A stretch of DNA of 64,000 nucleotides from Roseomonas acroporae (GTDB lineage Bacteria; Pseudomonadota; Alphaproteobacteria; Acetobacterales; Acetobacteraceae), in NCBI RefSeq assembly GCF_023223525.1, contig NZ_JALPRX010000026.1:40175-104174 (forward strand), given 5' to 3'. The notes beneath the pieces are model-generated. The model made no database searches. It had not been told where the DNA came from and worked only from the letters and a program-made list of their open reading frames with translations. Positions 26,907 to 36,483 of this stretch are shown here, one piece after another. Numbering within the stretch: the first letter of the stretch is position 1; each line of letters begins with the position of its first letter. The position numbers and the translations under genes are program-made.

Positions 26907-27671
26907 TCAGGCGTGCAGCGGCGTCGGCACGTCCTGGCCGAAATAGGCGCGCTCCAGCCGGTGCGGCAGGTCCGCCTCGTCGGTCGTCGCCTCCAGCACG
27001 ATGCGGCCCTGCGCCAGCGCGTACACCCGGTCCGAGGCGGCGAGCGCCTTCTCGATGAGCTGCTCGACCAGCAGCACCGAGGTGCCGCGCGCGCGAAGCT
27101 GCGCGATCACCGCCAGCACCCGGTCCACCAGCACGGGCGAGAGGCCGGCCGAGGGCTCGTCCAGCATCAGCAGGCGCGGGCGGCGCACCAGCCCCTGCGC
27201 GATGGTCAGCATCTGCGCCTGCCCGCCGCTCAGCGCGCCGCCGCGGTCGTGCCGCTTGGCCGCGATCTCGGGGAAGTAGGCCAGCGCCTCCTCGATGCGC
27301 GCGACGCGCTCGCCGCGCGGCAGGTCGTAGCCGGCGAGCAGCAGGTTCTCGGCGACGGAAAGCTGGGTGAAGACGCGGTGCCCCTCGATCACGTGCACGA
27401 GGCCGCGCCGCGCCACCTCGCGCGGGTTGAGGCCGCGCAGGGAGGCGCCGTCCAGGCGCGCCTCGCCGCCGGTCCAGGGCAGCAGGCCGGAGACGGCGCG
27501 CAGCAGCGTCGTCTTGCCCGCGCCGTTGGGGCCGAGCAGCGACACCACCTCGCCCGCCCCGATGCGCAGCTCGATGCCGTGCAGCACCCGGATCTTGCCG
27601 TAGCCGGCCTCCAGGCCGGCGACGTCGAGCAGGCTCGCGCCGGACGGGGCTTCAGCCGCCGAGATAGGCAC
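26907..27671 (-). CDS. livF: ABC transporter ATP-binding protein, LivF type
   Basis: A 254-residue ATPase of the branched-chain amino-acid/amide (HAAT) family. Walker A is GPNGAGKTT, the signature LSGGQAQML, and Walker B LLMLDEPSAGLSP. The start overlaps the end of the fused LivM-LivG gene by 20 bases. It is the last gene of the transporter operon whose upstream members are two dehydratases and an SDR, so the true substrate is probably a carboxylate or sugar acid rather than leucine. Confidence 0.92.
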   Translation of the reverse strand: MPISAAEAPSGASLLDVAGLEAGYGKIRVLHGIELRIGAGEVVSLLGPNGAGKTTLLRAVSGLLPWTGGEARLDGASLRGLNPREVARRGLVHVIEGHRVFTQLSVAENLLLAGYDLPRGERVARIEEALAYFPEIAAKRHDRGGALSGGQAQMLTIAQGLVRRPRLLMLDEPSAGLSPVLVDRVLAVIAQLRARGTSVLLVEQLIEKALAASDRVYALAQGRIVLEATTDEADLPHRLERAYFGQDVPTPLHA

Positions 27672-29457
27672 TGACCACCTCCTTGTGGCTGCGGATCTCG
27701 GCCGGGGTGCCGGCGGCCAGCACGCGGCCGAGGTTGAGCACGGTGACGCGGTCGCAGATGTCGAAGATCAGGTCGGCATGGTGCTCCACCAGCAGCACCG
27801 CCGTGCCCTGGCGCGCGATCGCCCTGATCAGCGCGCCGAGGCGGCGGATCTCCTCGGTGGAGAGCCCCGCCGCCGGCTCGTCCAGCAGCAGGAAGGCGGG
27901 GCGCAGCGCCAGGGCGCGGGCGATCTCGACGAAGCGCAGCTCGCTGTGCTGAAGCCGGTCGGCGCGCGCCTCGGCGAGCGATTCGAGGCCGACCACGCGC
28001 AGCGCCGCCAGCGCCCGCTCGCGCATCGCCCGCTCCTCGCGCCGCTGCCGCGGCAGGGCGAGCAGCGCCTCGGCGAAGCCGGCGCGCCCCTCCACCGTGC
28101 CGCCGAGCATCACGTTGTCCAGCACCGATTCCTCGCCCACCACGCGCGGCGTCTGGAAGGTGCGGGCGATGCCGTGGGCGGCGCGCAGCGTCGGCGCGCC
28201 GGCCGGCAGCGGCGCGCCGCCGAGCGCCAGCGTGCCCTGCTGCGGGCGGTAGTAGCCGGAGATGACGTTGAGCGTGGTGGTCTTGCCGCTGCCGTTCGGC
28301 CCGATCAGCCCGTGCACCTCGCCCGGGTGCACGTCGATGTCGAGCCCGTCGATGGCGCGCACGCCGCCGAAGGCGAGCACGATGCCGCGCAGCGCCAGCC
28401 CCTCGCCGCGCCGCCGCTCCTCCGGCAGCAGCGCGCCGAGCAGGGCGGGCCGCGTCGCGATGGCGCGGTTGCTCTCCAGCGGCCGGCGGTTGCGGAAGTC
28501 GAGCAGCGCCGCGATGCCGCCCGGGATCGCCAGCACGATCAGCAGCAGCAGCGCGGCGTAGAGCGCGGTGGACCAGGCGGCGAGCGGCGCCGCGATCTCG
28601 GGCAGCAGCGTCAGGATCACGGTGCCGAGCAGCGGGCCGAGGATGGAGCCGCGGCCGCCGATCAGGATCGAGATGAAGAACAGCAGCGAGAGGTCGAAGC
28701 TGAACGCCTCGGGCGTGATGTAGGTCTGCAGCCCGGCGAAGAGCGAGCCCGCGACGCCCGCCGTGGCGCCGGCGAAGACGAAGACGGTGACGAGCAGGCG
28801 GGGCTTGGAGATGCCGTTCGCCTCCGCCGCCACCTCGGCGTCGCGCACCGCGACCAGGGCGCGGCCGAAGCGGCTGCGCGCGGCGTTGCCGGCCATCCAG
28901 GTGCAGAGGGCGGCGAGGCCGAGGCAGAGGTAGTAGAAGCCCCAGGCCGTGTCGAAGGGCGCGGGGAAGGCGGGGCCGGGCAGGCCGATGCCGCCGCCGG
29001 TCACGTCCTGCCAGGCCAGCGCCACCTGCGTCACGATGGTGGCGAAGCCGAGCGTGGTCATGGCGAAGTAGAAGGTGCGCAGCCGCAGCGCCGGCGAGCC
29101 GACCACCACGCCCGCGGCGGCGCCGACCAGCCCGGCGGCGGCGGTGGCGAGGAAGGCCGGCCAGGGCGCGCCGCCGAGATTGCCCGCGGCGAGCACGCTC
29201 GCCGTGTAGGCGCCGAGCGCCAGCAGCGCCACCCAGCCGATGGCGAGTTGGCCGGCATAGCCGACCACGAGGTTGAGCCCCGAGACCAGCACCCAGTAGA
29301 TCGCGGCGCGGGTGCCGATCATCGCCCAGTACTCGTTGCCGCTGAGCGGCAGCAGGGCGGCGAGGCCGAGGATGCCGAGGAAGGGCAGCAGCGACGGCAG
29401 CACGGAAGGCCGCGCGGGCGCGGCGGCGGGCGTGAGGGCTTCGGCGACGGTCGGCAT
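27652..29457 (-). CDS. fused LivM permease - LivG ATPase
   Basis: A 601-residue fusion. Residues 1-330 form a LivM-type permease with about ten helices (LNLVVGYAGQLAIGWVALLA is the signature). Residues about 345-601 form a LivG ATPase with Walker A GPNGSGKTT and Walker B FLLLDEPAAGLS; its ABC signature is degenerate, LQHSELRFVEIARAL. There is no stop between the domains. Such fusions are known in the HAAT family. The ATG overlaps the LivH stop by one base (TGATG). Confidence 0.92.
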   Translation of the reverse strand: MPTVAEALTPAAAPARPSVLPSLLPFLGILGLAALLPLSGNEYWAMIGTRAAIYWVLVSGLNLVVGYAGQLAIGWVALLALGAYTASVLAAGNLGGAPWPAFLATAAAGLVGAAAGVVVGSPALRLRTFYFAMTTLGFATIVTQVALAWQDVTGGGIGLPGPAFPAPFDTAWGFYYLCLGLAALCTWMAGNAARSRFGRALVAVRDAEVAAEANGISKPRLLVTVFVFAGATAGVAGSLFAGLQTYITPEAFSFDLSLLFFISILIGGRGSILGPLLGTVILTLLPEIAAPLAAWSTALYAALLLLIVLAIPGGIAALLDFRNRRPLESNRAIATRPALLGALLPEERRRGEGLALRGIVLAFGGVRAIDGLDIDVHPGEVHGLIGPNGSGKTTTLNVISGYYRPQQGTLALGGAPLPAGAPTLRAAHGIARTFQTPRVVGEESVLDNVMLGGTVEGRAGFAEALLALPRQRREERAMRERALAALRVVGLESLAEARADRLQHSELRFVEIARALALRPAFLLLDEPAAGLSTEEIRRLGALIRAIARQGTAVLLVEHHADLIFDICDRVTVLNLGRVLAAGTPAEIRSHKEVVSAYLGG

Positions 29458-30314
29458 CACACCCTCCGCGCGGCGGGCGCGCCGAACAGGCCCTGGGGGG
29501 CGGCCAGCAGCACCACGATGAACAGCGAGAACACGGCGACCGAGGCGAAGATGCCGCCGGCCAGGAAGTTCGCCGCCTGCTGGAACAGGCCGAGCGCCAG
29601 GCCGCCGATCACGGCGCCGCGGTTGTTGCCGAGGCCGCCGAGGGCCACCGGGATGAAGCCGTAGAAGTTCAGCAGCGGCCCGTTGGCGACGAAGGCGAGC
29701 AGGAGCTGCCCGCCCGCGAAGCCGGCCAGCGCGCCGACGGCGCCGGCCAGCGCGTAGGAGGCGATGCGCAGGTTGCGCTCCGGCAGGCCGAGGGCGCGCG
29801 CCGCGTAATTGTCCTCCGCCACGGCCACGAAGGCGCGCCCGACCAGGGTGCGGCGGTAGAGGTATTCGAGGCCGAGCACCGTCGCGGCGCAGGCGGCGAC
29901 CGGCAGCCAGTACTTCTCGTCCCAGACGCCCGAGCCGATGCCGAGCAGGCGCGGGAAGGGCTGCGGCTCCGTGCTCCACTCGATCGCCACCACCTGCTGC
30001 ACCAGCAGCGCGACGGCGAGGGTGGAGAGCACGTAGAGGTGCTGCTCCAGGCTCTTGAGCACCGGCCGCACCGCCACGAACTCCGTCACCACGCCGAACA
30101 GCGCGGCGGCGGCCAGCGTCAGCGGCAGCGCCAGCACCGGCGGCAGCCCCCAGCGCAGCATGAACAGCGAGCCGAGCACGCCGCCCAGCATGCCGAGCTG
30201 CCCGGCGGTGAAGCTCATCACCCGCGAGGTCGCGAACATGGTGTTGTAGGTGATGCCGATGAGCGCGTAGATCGCGCCCATCGCCAGGCCCGAGGCCAGG
30301 ATCGAGGCGAGCAT
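29457..30314 (-). CDS. livH: branched-chain amino-acid type ABC permease, LivH
   Basis: A 285-residue permease with about eight helices. SGLAMGAIYALIGITYNTMF and FYGFIPVALGGLGNNRGAVIGG are family signatures. It pairs with the LivM half of the next gene to form the membrane channel. It follows the binding-protein gene after a 30-bp gap and overlaps the next gene by one base, so it lies in the same operon. Confidence 0.93.
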   Translation of the reverse strand: MLASILASGLAMGAIYALIGITYNTMFATSRVMSFTAGQLGMLGGVLGSLFMLRWGLPPVLALPLTLAAAALFGVVTEFVAVRPVLKSLEQHLYVLSTLAVALLVQQVVAIEWSTEPQPFPRLLGIGSGVWDEKYWLPVAACAATVLGLEYLYRRTLVGRAFVAVAEDNYAARALGLPERNLRIASYALAGAVGALAGFAGGQLLLAFVANGPLLNFYGFIPVALGGLGNNRGAVIGGLALGLFQQAANFLAGGIFASVAVFSLFIVVLLAAPQGLFGAPAARRV

Positions 30315-30344
30315 GGGCCGGGGGCTCCTGCGCCGCGCCGCCGC

Positions 30345-31532
30345 TCAGCCGTAGCCCGGGGCGAGGGCGAAGGCGCCGTTGCGGCCGGTGTTGGCGGCCG
30401 ACATCACCACGTCCTCGCCCGGATAGCCGTTGTGCTGCGTCGGCGTGAAGCTGTACTCGCCGTAGTAGCCGGGGAATTTCCGCAGGGAGTTCCAGTGGCC
30501 GATGATCGCCTCCGAGGCGGTCGAGCCGGTCGCCTCCACCGCCTTGGCGACGAGGTTCACCGCATCGACGCCGCAGGCCACCCACCAGAGTAGCGAATCG
30601 TTGAGGTTCACCTTGCCCTGGAGCCGGTCCACCAGCTCTTGGCTGCGCGCCGGCAGCTTGCCCGTGGAATCGTAGGAGCAGGAGCGGTAGCCGACGCAGA
30701 AGACGTTGCGCCAGTTCTCCGGCTTCTCCAGCAGCCCGCCGATGTCGCCGGCGGAAAGGGCGGGGTGGCCGACGAAGGGCACGTCCCAGCCCATCTGCGC
30801 GCGGGTGTTGAGCATGCGCGCCAGCATGCCGGTGGAGACGGTCCAGACCACGATCGCCTGCGCCCCGGCGTTGCGGGCGCGCAGCATGTCCGGCGTCATG
30901 TCGGGCTGCGTCGCGTCGATGTTGGAGAGCTGCACCACCTCCACGTTCTCGCGCTTGAAGGCGTCGGAGGATGCCTTGGCGGCGGTGACGCCGTAGCCGG
31001 TGTTGTCGCCGAACACCGCCACCTTGCGCGCCTTCAGCACGTCGGTCGCGTAGCGGCGCACCGCGTCGTCCCACTGGCCGTTGGAGGGGGCGACGCGGAA
31101 GGCGTTGGGGTAGCGGTTCGGGTCGATCAGGCTGTCCACCACGCAGGGGTGGATGTTGGGCATCTTGGCGCGCGCCATGATCGCGGTGACGGCGAGGGAT
31201 TCGCCGGAATTGGTCGGGCCCCAGATGGCATGGACGCGCGACTGCGAGATCAGCTCCTGCGTCGCGTTCACCGCCTTGGTCGGCTCGCCCTGGCTGTCGC
31301 GGGTGATGACCTCGAAGCGGCGGCCCTTGACGCCGCCGGCGGCGTTGATCGCCTCCGCCGCGAAGCGCACGCCGCGGTCGAAGCCGATGGCGGGCGCCGA
31401 GCTGGGTCCGGTCATCGAGGCGAGCCAGCCGAAGCGGATCGGCTCGTTCTGCGCGATGGCGGGGCGCGCGAGGCCGAGGGCCGCGGCGCCCCCGGCGACA
31501 CCCAGGCCAAGCCCGCGGCGGGTGATCTGCAT
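30345..31532 (-). CDS. ABC transporter substrate-binding protein (LivJ/HAAT family)
   Basis: A 395-residue periplasmic protein with a twin-arginine-type signal (TRRGLGLGVAGGAAALGLARPAIAQ) and the Peripla_BP_6 fold. The segment HAIWGPTNSGESLAVTAIMA matches the ligand-binding region of this family. It supplies substrate to the LivH/LivMG/LivF transporter encoded just downstream. The dehydratase genes upstream on the same strand suggest a hydroxy-carboxylate or sugar acid ligand. The ATG at 31532 follows AGGGAGTACGGCC. Confidence 0.92.
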   Translation of the reverse strand: MQITRRGLGLGVAGGAAALGLARPAIAQNEPIRFGWLASMTGPSSAPAIGFDRGVRFAAEAINAAGGVKGRRFEVITRDSQGEPTKAVNATQELISQSRVHAIWGPTNSGESLAVTAIMARAKMPNIHPCVVDSLIDPNRYPNAFRVAPSNGQWDDAVRRYATDVLKARKVAVFGDNTGYGVTAAKASSDAFKRENVEVVQLSNIDATQPDMTPDMLRARNAGAQAIVVWTVSTGMLARMLNTRAQMGWDVPFVGHPALSAGDIGGLLEKPENWRNVFCVGYRSCSYDSTGKLPARSQELVDRLQGKVNLNDSLLWWVACGVDAVNLVAKAVEATGSTASEAIIGHWNSLRKFPGYYGEYSFTPTQHNGYPGEDVVMSAANTGRNGAFALAPGYG

Positions 31533-31578
31533 GGCCGTACTCCCTGTCGTTTCTTCGCCCGCCCTGGCGGGCATGCGT

Positions 31579-32661
31579 TCAGCGTTCGAGATGCGCCACG
31601 TAGTCCCGGTCGAAGGTGAAGCCCCAGCCGGGGCGCTCCGGCACCAGCGCGTGGCCGTCGGCGAATTCCAGCGCCTCGTTGTAGAGGCGCGAGAACCACG
31701 GCATGTATTCGAGGAAGGTCGCGTTGGAGAGCGCGCCCAGCACCTGCAGGCTGGTCTCCGGGAACAGGTGGCTGGAGACCGGGACGTCGTGCGCCTCGGC
31801 CATGTGGCCGACGCGCATGAACTCCGTCACGCCGCCCACGCGTTGCAGGTCGGGCATCAGGATGTCGGCCGAGCGCAGCTCCAGCATGCGGCGGAAGCCG
31901 TAGCGCGTGTACTCCGTCTCGCCGCTGGCGATCGGCGTGTCGAGCGCGGCTGCGACGCGGGCGAGGCCGTCGAGGTCCCAGGCGGGCAGCGGCTCCTCGA
32001 ACCAGGTGAGGTTGAACTCCTCCAGCCTCCGGCCGAGGCGGATCGCCTGGGCTTCGGTCTGGCCCTGGTTGGCGTCGGCCATCAGGCGGATGCCGGGCCC
32101 GATCGCCATGCGCACGGCGCGCACGCGGGCGATGTCGGTGGCGGGGTCGGGCGAGCCGAGGCGCATCTTGATGGCGCGGAAGCCCTGCGCGACGAAGCCC
32201 TGCGCCTCCTCCACCAGCTCCGGCACGGAGCGCGACAGCCACAGCCCGCCGCTGTGATAGGCCGGCACCCGGTCCTGCGCGCCGCCGAGCAGCCGGTACA
32301 GCGGCTGGCCGAGCGACTTCCCCAGCGCGTCCCACAGCGCCCCGTCGATCGCCGAGATGCCGGCGACGGTGACGCCCTTGTGGCCGAGGAAGTTGATGTC
32401 CTTCCAGGCGCGGGCCCAGAAATTCGCGATGTGGCCGGCGTCGCGGCCCACCGCCAGCTCCGCCAGCTCGTCCACCATCTGCCGCAGCACCTTCGTGCGG
32501 CGGTCGTTGAGGGTGAAGACGAGGTTCTCGCCGGTGATGCCGGAATCGGTATGCACCGTGACCAGCACGCAGCCGAAGCGGGCGATCTCGCCGAGGGCGC
32601 TGCCGATCGGCTGGTCGAGCGGCACGACCACCGGGCGCGTCTCGATGCGGGCAACCTTCAT
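31579..32661 (-). CDS. mandelate-racemase-subgroup enolase superfamily enzyme
   Basis: A 360-residue enzyme. The barrel residues are visible: AIKMRLG (Lys-x-Arg base) about residue 165, DANQGQ and EEPLP as the first metal ligands, ASGETEYT as the third, and SSHLFPETS with the His of a His-Asp dyad. The family dehydrates or racemises hydroxy-acids such as glucarate, galactarate or talarate; exact substrate unknown. It lies between a second such enzyme and the binding protein of an ABC transporter, so uptake and breakdown are probably coupled. Confidence 0.9.
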   Translation of the reverse strand: MKVARIETRPVVVPLDQPIGSALGEIARFGCVLVTVHTDSGITGENLVFTLNDRRTKVLRQMVDELAELAVGRDAGHIANFWARAWKDINFLGHKGVTVAGISAIDGALWDALGKSLGQPLYRLLGGAQDRVPAYHSGGLWLSRSVPELVEEAQGFVAQGFRAIKMRLGSPDPATDIARVRAVRMAIGPGIRLMADANQGQTEAQAIRLGRRLEEFNLTWFEEPLPAWDLDGLARVAAALDTPIASGETEYTRYGFRRMLELRSADILMPDLQRVGGVTEFMRVGHMAEAHDVPVSSHLFPETSLQVLGALSNATFLEYMPWFSRLYNEALEFADGHALVPERPGWGFTFDRDYVAHLER

Positions 32662-32699
32662 GGGCGGACAACCTTCATGGGCGGGCGGCCTGCATGGCG

Positions 32700-33815
32700 T
32701 CAGCGCCGTTCGATGCGGACGGGCTCGCCGCGCCGCGTGCGGGCGAGCAGGCCGGGATCGGGGTCGCAGCCGAGGCCGGGGGCGCGCGGCACGGCGAAGT
32801 GCCCGTCGCGGGCGCGTATCCAGGGATCGAACGGGCTCGGCTCCATCTCCAGCCAGAGCAGCTCGATCATCGGCCGCTCCAGCAGCGCGGCGGCGACGTG
32901 CAGCGTGGCGACGAAGCCGGGGCCGAAATACGGGCTGTGCGGCACCACCGTGACGCCGTGCGCCTGGCAGAGCCGGATCACCCGCACCATCTCGGCGATG
33001 CCGCCGACCTTGGTGACGCTGGGCTGGGCGTAGTCGATCGCGCCCGCCTCGATCAGCGCCTTGAAGCCGAACAGCCCGGCGGTGTTCTCGCCCGCCGCGA
33101 TCGGCACGCCGCGCGCGCGCACGCCGGCGAGGCCCGCCGTGTCCTCGGGCGGAAAGACCGGCTCCTCCAGCCAGAACAGCCGGTCGCCGGCCAGCGACGC
33201 CGCCATGTCGCGCGCCACGGGCGGCGTCCAGGCGCAGTTCACGTCGAGCATCAGCGACGCCTCGGGCGCCACGGTGCGCGCCGTCAGCACCGCGTCGCGC
33301 GTCGTCTCGTGCAGCTTGACGGCGCGGTAGCCGGCCTTCCAGGCGGCCTCGGTGTTGCGGGCGACGAGGTCGAGGTCGTCGTAGTAGTGCAGCAGGCTGG
33401 CATAGGCGGGCAGCGGCGGCGGCTCGGCACCGCCCAGCAGCCGCCAGACCGGCAGGCCGGCGCGCTTGCCGAGCAGGTCCCACAGCGCGATCTCGACGCC
33501 CGACCAGGCATAGGTGTGCGGCCCGTTGCGGCCGAGCAGGTGGGTGGCATGGGCGACGCGGCGGCCGAGCCCCTCGATGTCGCCCGGATCGGCGCCGAGC
33601 ACGAGCGGCGCGACGATGCCCTCCAGCGCGGCACGGGTGGCGGGGATGGCGGCGTGGCCGAAGGCCTCGCCCCAGCCGACCAGGCCATCCGAGGTCTCGA
33701 CGCGGACGAGCAGCGTCTCCATCCGGTCCCAGAGCTGACCGGCGAAGCGCGGGTGCGGGCCGCCCATGTCGTAGGGCAGCGACACCACCGAGGTTTCGAC
33801 CGCGGTGATCGGCAT
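32700..33815 (-). CDS. mandelate-racemase-subgroup dehydratase, second copy
   Basis: A 371-residue enolase superfamily enzyme. RAVKLHETT gives the Lys-x-His pair on strand 2, LDVNCAWT and LEEPVFP the first two metal ligands, AAGENTAG the third, and VVPHSPYFGPGF the C-terminal His. The Lys-x-His pattern differs from the Lys-x-Arg of its neighbour, so the two probably act on different stereoisomers or successive intermediates. It is only 38 bp upstream of the first dehydratase on the same strand. Confidence 0.9.
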   Translation of the reverse strand: MPITAVETSVVSLPYDMGGPHPRFAGQLWDRMETLLVRVETSDGLVGWGEAFGHAAIPATRAALEGIVAPLVLGADPGDIEGLGRRVAHATHLLGRNGPHTYAWSGVEIALWDLLGKRAGLPVWRLLGGAEPPPLPAYASLLHYYDDLDLVARNTEAAWKAGYRAVKLHETTRDAVLTARTVAPEASLMLDVNCAWTPPVARDMAASLAGDRLFWLEEPVFPPEDTAGLAGVRARGVPIAAGENTAGLFGFKALIEAGAIDYAQPSVTKVGGIAEMVRVIRLCQAHGVTVVPHSPYFGPGFVATLHVAAALLERPMIELLWLEMEPSPFDPWIRARDGHFAVPRAPGLGCDPDPGLLARTRRGEPVRIERR

Positions 33816-33972
33816 GGACGTTCCCGTTTCCTGGGACCGCTCGGCGTGCCGGCGGCCGTTGTGCGGTATGCTATGGCAGTTCGCCGCGGGTGGGAACCCG
33901 CCGCCGGGCACCGGCACGTGGCCTTCCGGCCGGCGGCGGGGCTGCTGCCCCGCGCCGCGTCCGCCGGGCCGC

Positions 33973-34746
33973 TCAGGGTTGCAGGTGCACCCCGCCATCC
34001 ACCACCCAGTTCTGCGCCGTGATGTAGGAGGCGCCCTCGGAGAGCAGGAAGCAGATCGGCTGCGCCACCTCGTCGGGCGTGCTGAAGCGGCCGAGCGGGA
34101 TGGTGGAGAGGTACTTGTCGCGGAACTTCTCGCCGCGGATCGTCTCGGTCATCGCCGTCTCGACCGTGCCGAAGCCGACGCTGTTCACCCGCACGCCGTA
34201 CTTCCCCCACTCGCGCGCGGCGGTCATGGTCATGCCGAACAGCCCGGCCTTGGCGGCGGCGTAGTTCACCTGCCCGATGCTGCCGCGCTTGCCGGCGACG
34301 GAGGTGATGTTGACGATGGCGCGCGGCTCCACGATGCCCTCGCGCCCGCGCGCCACCATGTGCCGGCCCACCGCCTGGAGCATCAGGTAGCAGCCGGTCA
34401 GGTTCACCGAGATCACCGCGTCCCACTCGGCACGGCTCATCTTCTCGATCATCGCCGGGCGGGTGATGCCGGCGTTGTTGACCAGCCCGTTCACCGCGCC
34501 GAACCGCTCCACCGTGCGGCGGACGGAATCGCGGGCGAATTCCTCGTCCGCGACGTCGCCCTCCAGGGTCAGCACGCGGTCGCGGTCCAGCGCCTCGGCC
34601 GCCGTCGCCAGCGTGTCGCGGTTGCGCTCGACCAGCGCCACGTTGGCGCCGAGGTCGAGGGCGAGTCGCGTGATGGCGAGGCCGATGCCCTGGCCGGCGC
34701 CGGTGACGATCACCGTCCGGCCCATCATCGCCATGGGGTTGCGCAT
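33973..34746 (-). CDS. SDR-family oxidoreductase
   Basis: A 257-residue short-chain dehydrogenase with the NAD(P) motif TGAGQGIG, NNAG, the catalytic Ser in NITSVAG and YAAAK. It is the first gene of the dehydratase/transporter set. An oxidation or reduction step of the same hydroxy-acid pathway is likely. The ATG at 34746 follows a GGGAGGAACC site. A 160-bp gap separates it from the divergent TPR gene. Confidence 0.9.
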   Translation of the reverse strand: MRNPMAMMGRTVIVTGAGQGIGLAITRLALDLGANVALVERNRDTLATAAEALDRDRVLTLEGDVADEEFARDSVRRTVERFGAVNGLVNNAGITRPAMIEKMSRAEWDAVISVNLTGCYLMLQAVGRHMVARGREGIVEPRAIVNITSVAGKRGSIGQVNYAAAKAGLFGMTMTAAREWGKYGVRVNSVGFGTVETAMTETIRGEKFRDKYLSTIPLGRFSTPDEVAQPICFLLSEGASYITAQNWVVDGGVHLQP

Positions 34747-34907
34747 GCCCGGTTCCTCCCTGTGTGCCGGGCGCGTCGAGGCGCCCGCCTCCGCCCAGCC
34801 TCGCGCATTTCCCGGGCGAAGGAAATCCGGCCCGGCGCGCGCCGGGCGGCGTACCCGGCCACCGGCGATCCGTCCTATCCTCGGCGCCACCGGATGCGGA
34901 GAGGCCC

Positions 34908-36257
34908 ATGCCGAGGGATGCCCAGGGCAACGACGTCACCGCCGACGCGGCGGCGGTGCAGGCCTTCGACCACGCGATGGACGGCTTCCTCCGCTACCGC
35001 GCCGACCTGCCGCGACGGCTGGAGGCGGTGCTGGCCGGCGATCCGGAATTCTGCCTCGGGCACGTGCTGCGCGGCTGCCTGGCGCTCACCGCCTTCCATG
35101 CCGGCCGGCTGCCGGCGGCGCGCGCCGCGCTGGCATCGGCCGAGCGCCTCGCGCCCGGCGCCACGGCGCGCGAGCGGGCGCATGTGGCGGCGCTGGCGGC
35201 GCTCGTGGCGGGGGAGAACGACCGGGCGCTCGACCTCTGGGACGAGGTGCTGGCCGCGCACCCGCGCGACCTGCTGGCCTTCCGCCTGCACCATTTCCAC
35301 GCCTTCTGGCGCGGCCGGCCGGACCGGATGCTGGCGGGCGCCGGGCGCGTGGCGCCGGGCTGGTCGGCCGCGGTGCCGGGCTGGGGCGGCGTGCTGGCCT
35401 GCCGCGCCTTCGCCCACGAGGAATGCGGCGATCACGCCGCCGCCGAGGCGCACGGGCGGGCGGCGCTGGCGCTCGATCCGGGCAATCTCTGGGCCGCCCA
35501 TGCCGTGGCGCATGTGATGGAGATGCAGGGGCGGCGGGAGGAGGGGATCGGCTTCCTCGACGGGCTGGAGACGCACTGGGAGGGCGGCAACAACCTGCTC
35601 CACCATCTCTGGTGGCACCGGGCGATGTTCCACCTGGAGCGGCGGGAATTCGACCGCGTGCTCGATCTCTACGACCGCCGCTTCCGCGACCTCGCGGCAC
35701 CGCTCACGGCGGCGGCGCCGGACTTCTACATGGACCTGCAGAACGCGATCTCGATCCTGTTCCGCCTCGGCCTGCGCGGCGTGCCGGCCGGGGCGCGCTG
35801 GGCGGAGCTGGCCGACCACGCCGAGGCGCGGATCGGCGACTGCCTCTCGCCCTTCACCCTGGTCCATGGTGCCCTGGCGCTGGCCGCCGCCGGGCGCGAG
35901 GCGGCGGGGGAACGGCTGCTGGACGCGATGCGGGCGGCGGCGGCCTCGCCGGCTGGCGGCACGGCGGGGCTGGTGCTGCGCGAGTCCGGCATCGCGGTGG
36001 CCGAGGCGGCGCTGCGTCACGGGCGGGGCGACTTCGCCGGGGCGGTGGCGGCGATGCGGCCCGTGCTCGGCGCGATGCACGGCATGGGCGGCAGCCACGC
36101 CCAGCAGGACGTGCTGGAACAGCTCTTCCTCGACGCGGCCATGCGGGCGGGCGATGCGGACGCGGTGCGGCTGCTGCTGGCGCGCGTGGCGGGGCGGCAT
36201 CCGGTGCCGCCGGCGCAGCGGATCGCCTATGCGGCGGCGGAGCGGATGGTGCATTGA
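34908..36257 (+). CDS. TPR-repeat protein
   Basis: A 449-residue soluble protein made of repeated helix pairs (for example GRLPAARAALASAERLAPGA and GDHAAAEAHGRAALALDPGN). It resembles the proteobacterial 'tetratricopeptide repeat 38-like' family, with a HEECGDHAAAE and MHGMGGSHAQQDVLEQ signature near the C terminus. Function of that family is not established. It is transcribed away from the SDR and converges with rtcB. Confidence 0.85.
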   Translation: MPRDAQGNDVTADAAAVQAFDHAMDGFLRYRADLPRRLEAVLAGDPEFCLGHVLRGCLALTAFHAGRLPAARAALASAERLAPGATARERAHVAALAALVAGENDRALDLWDEVLAAHPRDLLAFRLHHFHAFWRGRPDRMLAGAGRVAPGWSAAVPGWGGVLACRAFAHEECGDHAAAEAHGRAALALDPGNLWAAHAVAHVMEMQGRREEGIGFLDGLETHWEGGNNLLHHLWWHRAMFHLERREFDRVLDLYDRRFRDLAAPLTAAAPDFYMDLQNAISILFRLGLRGVPAGARWAELADHAEARIGDCLSPFTLVHGALALAAAGREAAGERLLDAMRAAAASPAGGTAGLVLRESGIAVAEAALRHGRGDFAGAVAAMRPVLGAMHGMGGSHAQQDVLEQLFLDAAMRAGDADAVRLLLARVAGRHPVPPAQRIAYAAAERMVH

Positions 36258-36282
36258 GGGCGGGTTTCCCGCTGCGCGGGAA

Positions 36283-36473
36283 CGGGGCTGCGCCCCGGCA
36301 GGGAGGGCGTTGCCCTCCCCGCACCCCTCCCACCAAAGGGCGAAGCCCCTTTGGAAATCCCGTTCGGAAAGGCACTCGGGCGGTTCCGACACACGGGCCT
36401 GAAAACGGATAGAGGTGCAGGAGGGCCTCGCCCTCCTGCCGGATGGGGTCCGGGGAAGGCAGCGCCTTCCCCG
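36283..36473. repeat. ~190-bp palindrome-rich repeat, copy 1
   Basis: This stretch is nearly identical to 58261-58455. It contains four strong hairpins in a row (for example CAGGAGGGCCTCGCCCTCCTG-type arms), separated by a conserved unpaired block. Here it lies between the converging TPR gene and rtcB and may serve as a two-way transcription end. Confidence 0.93.
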
Positions 36474-36483
36474 TATTTCCCGC

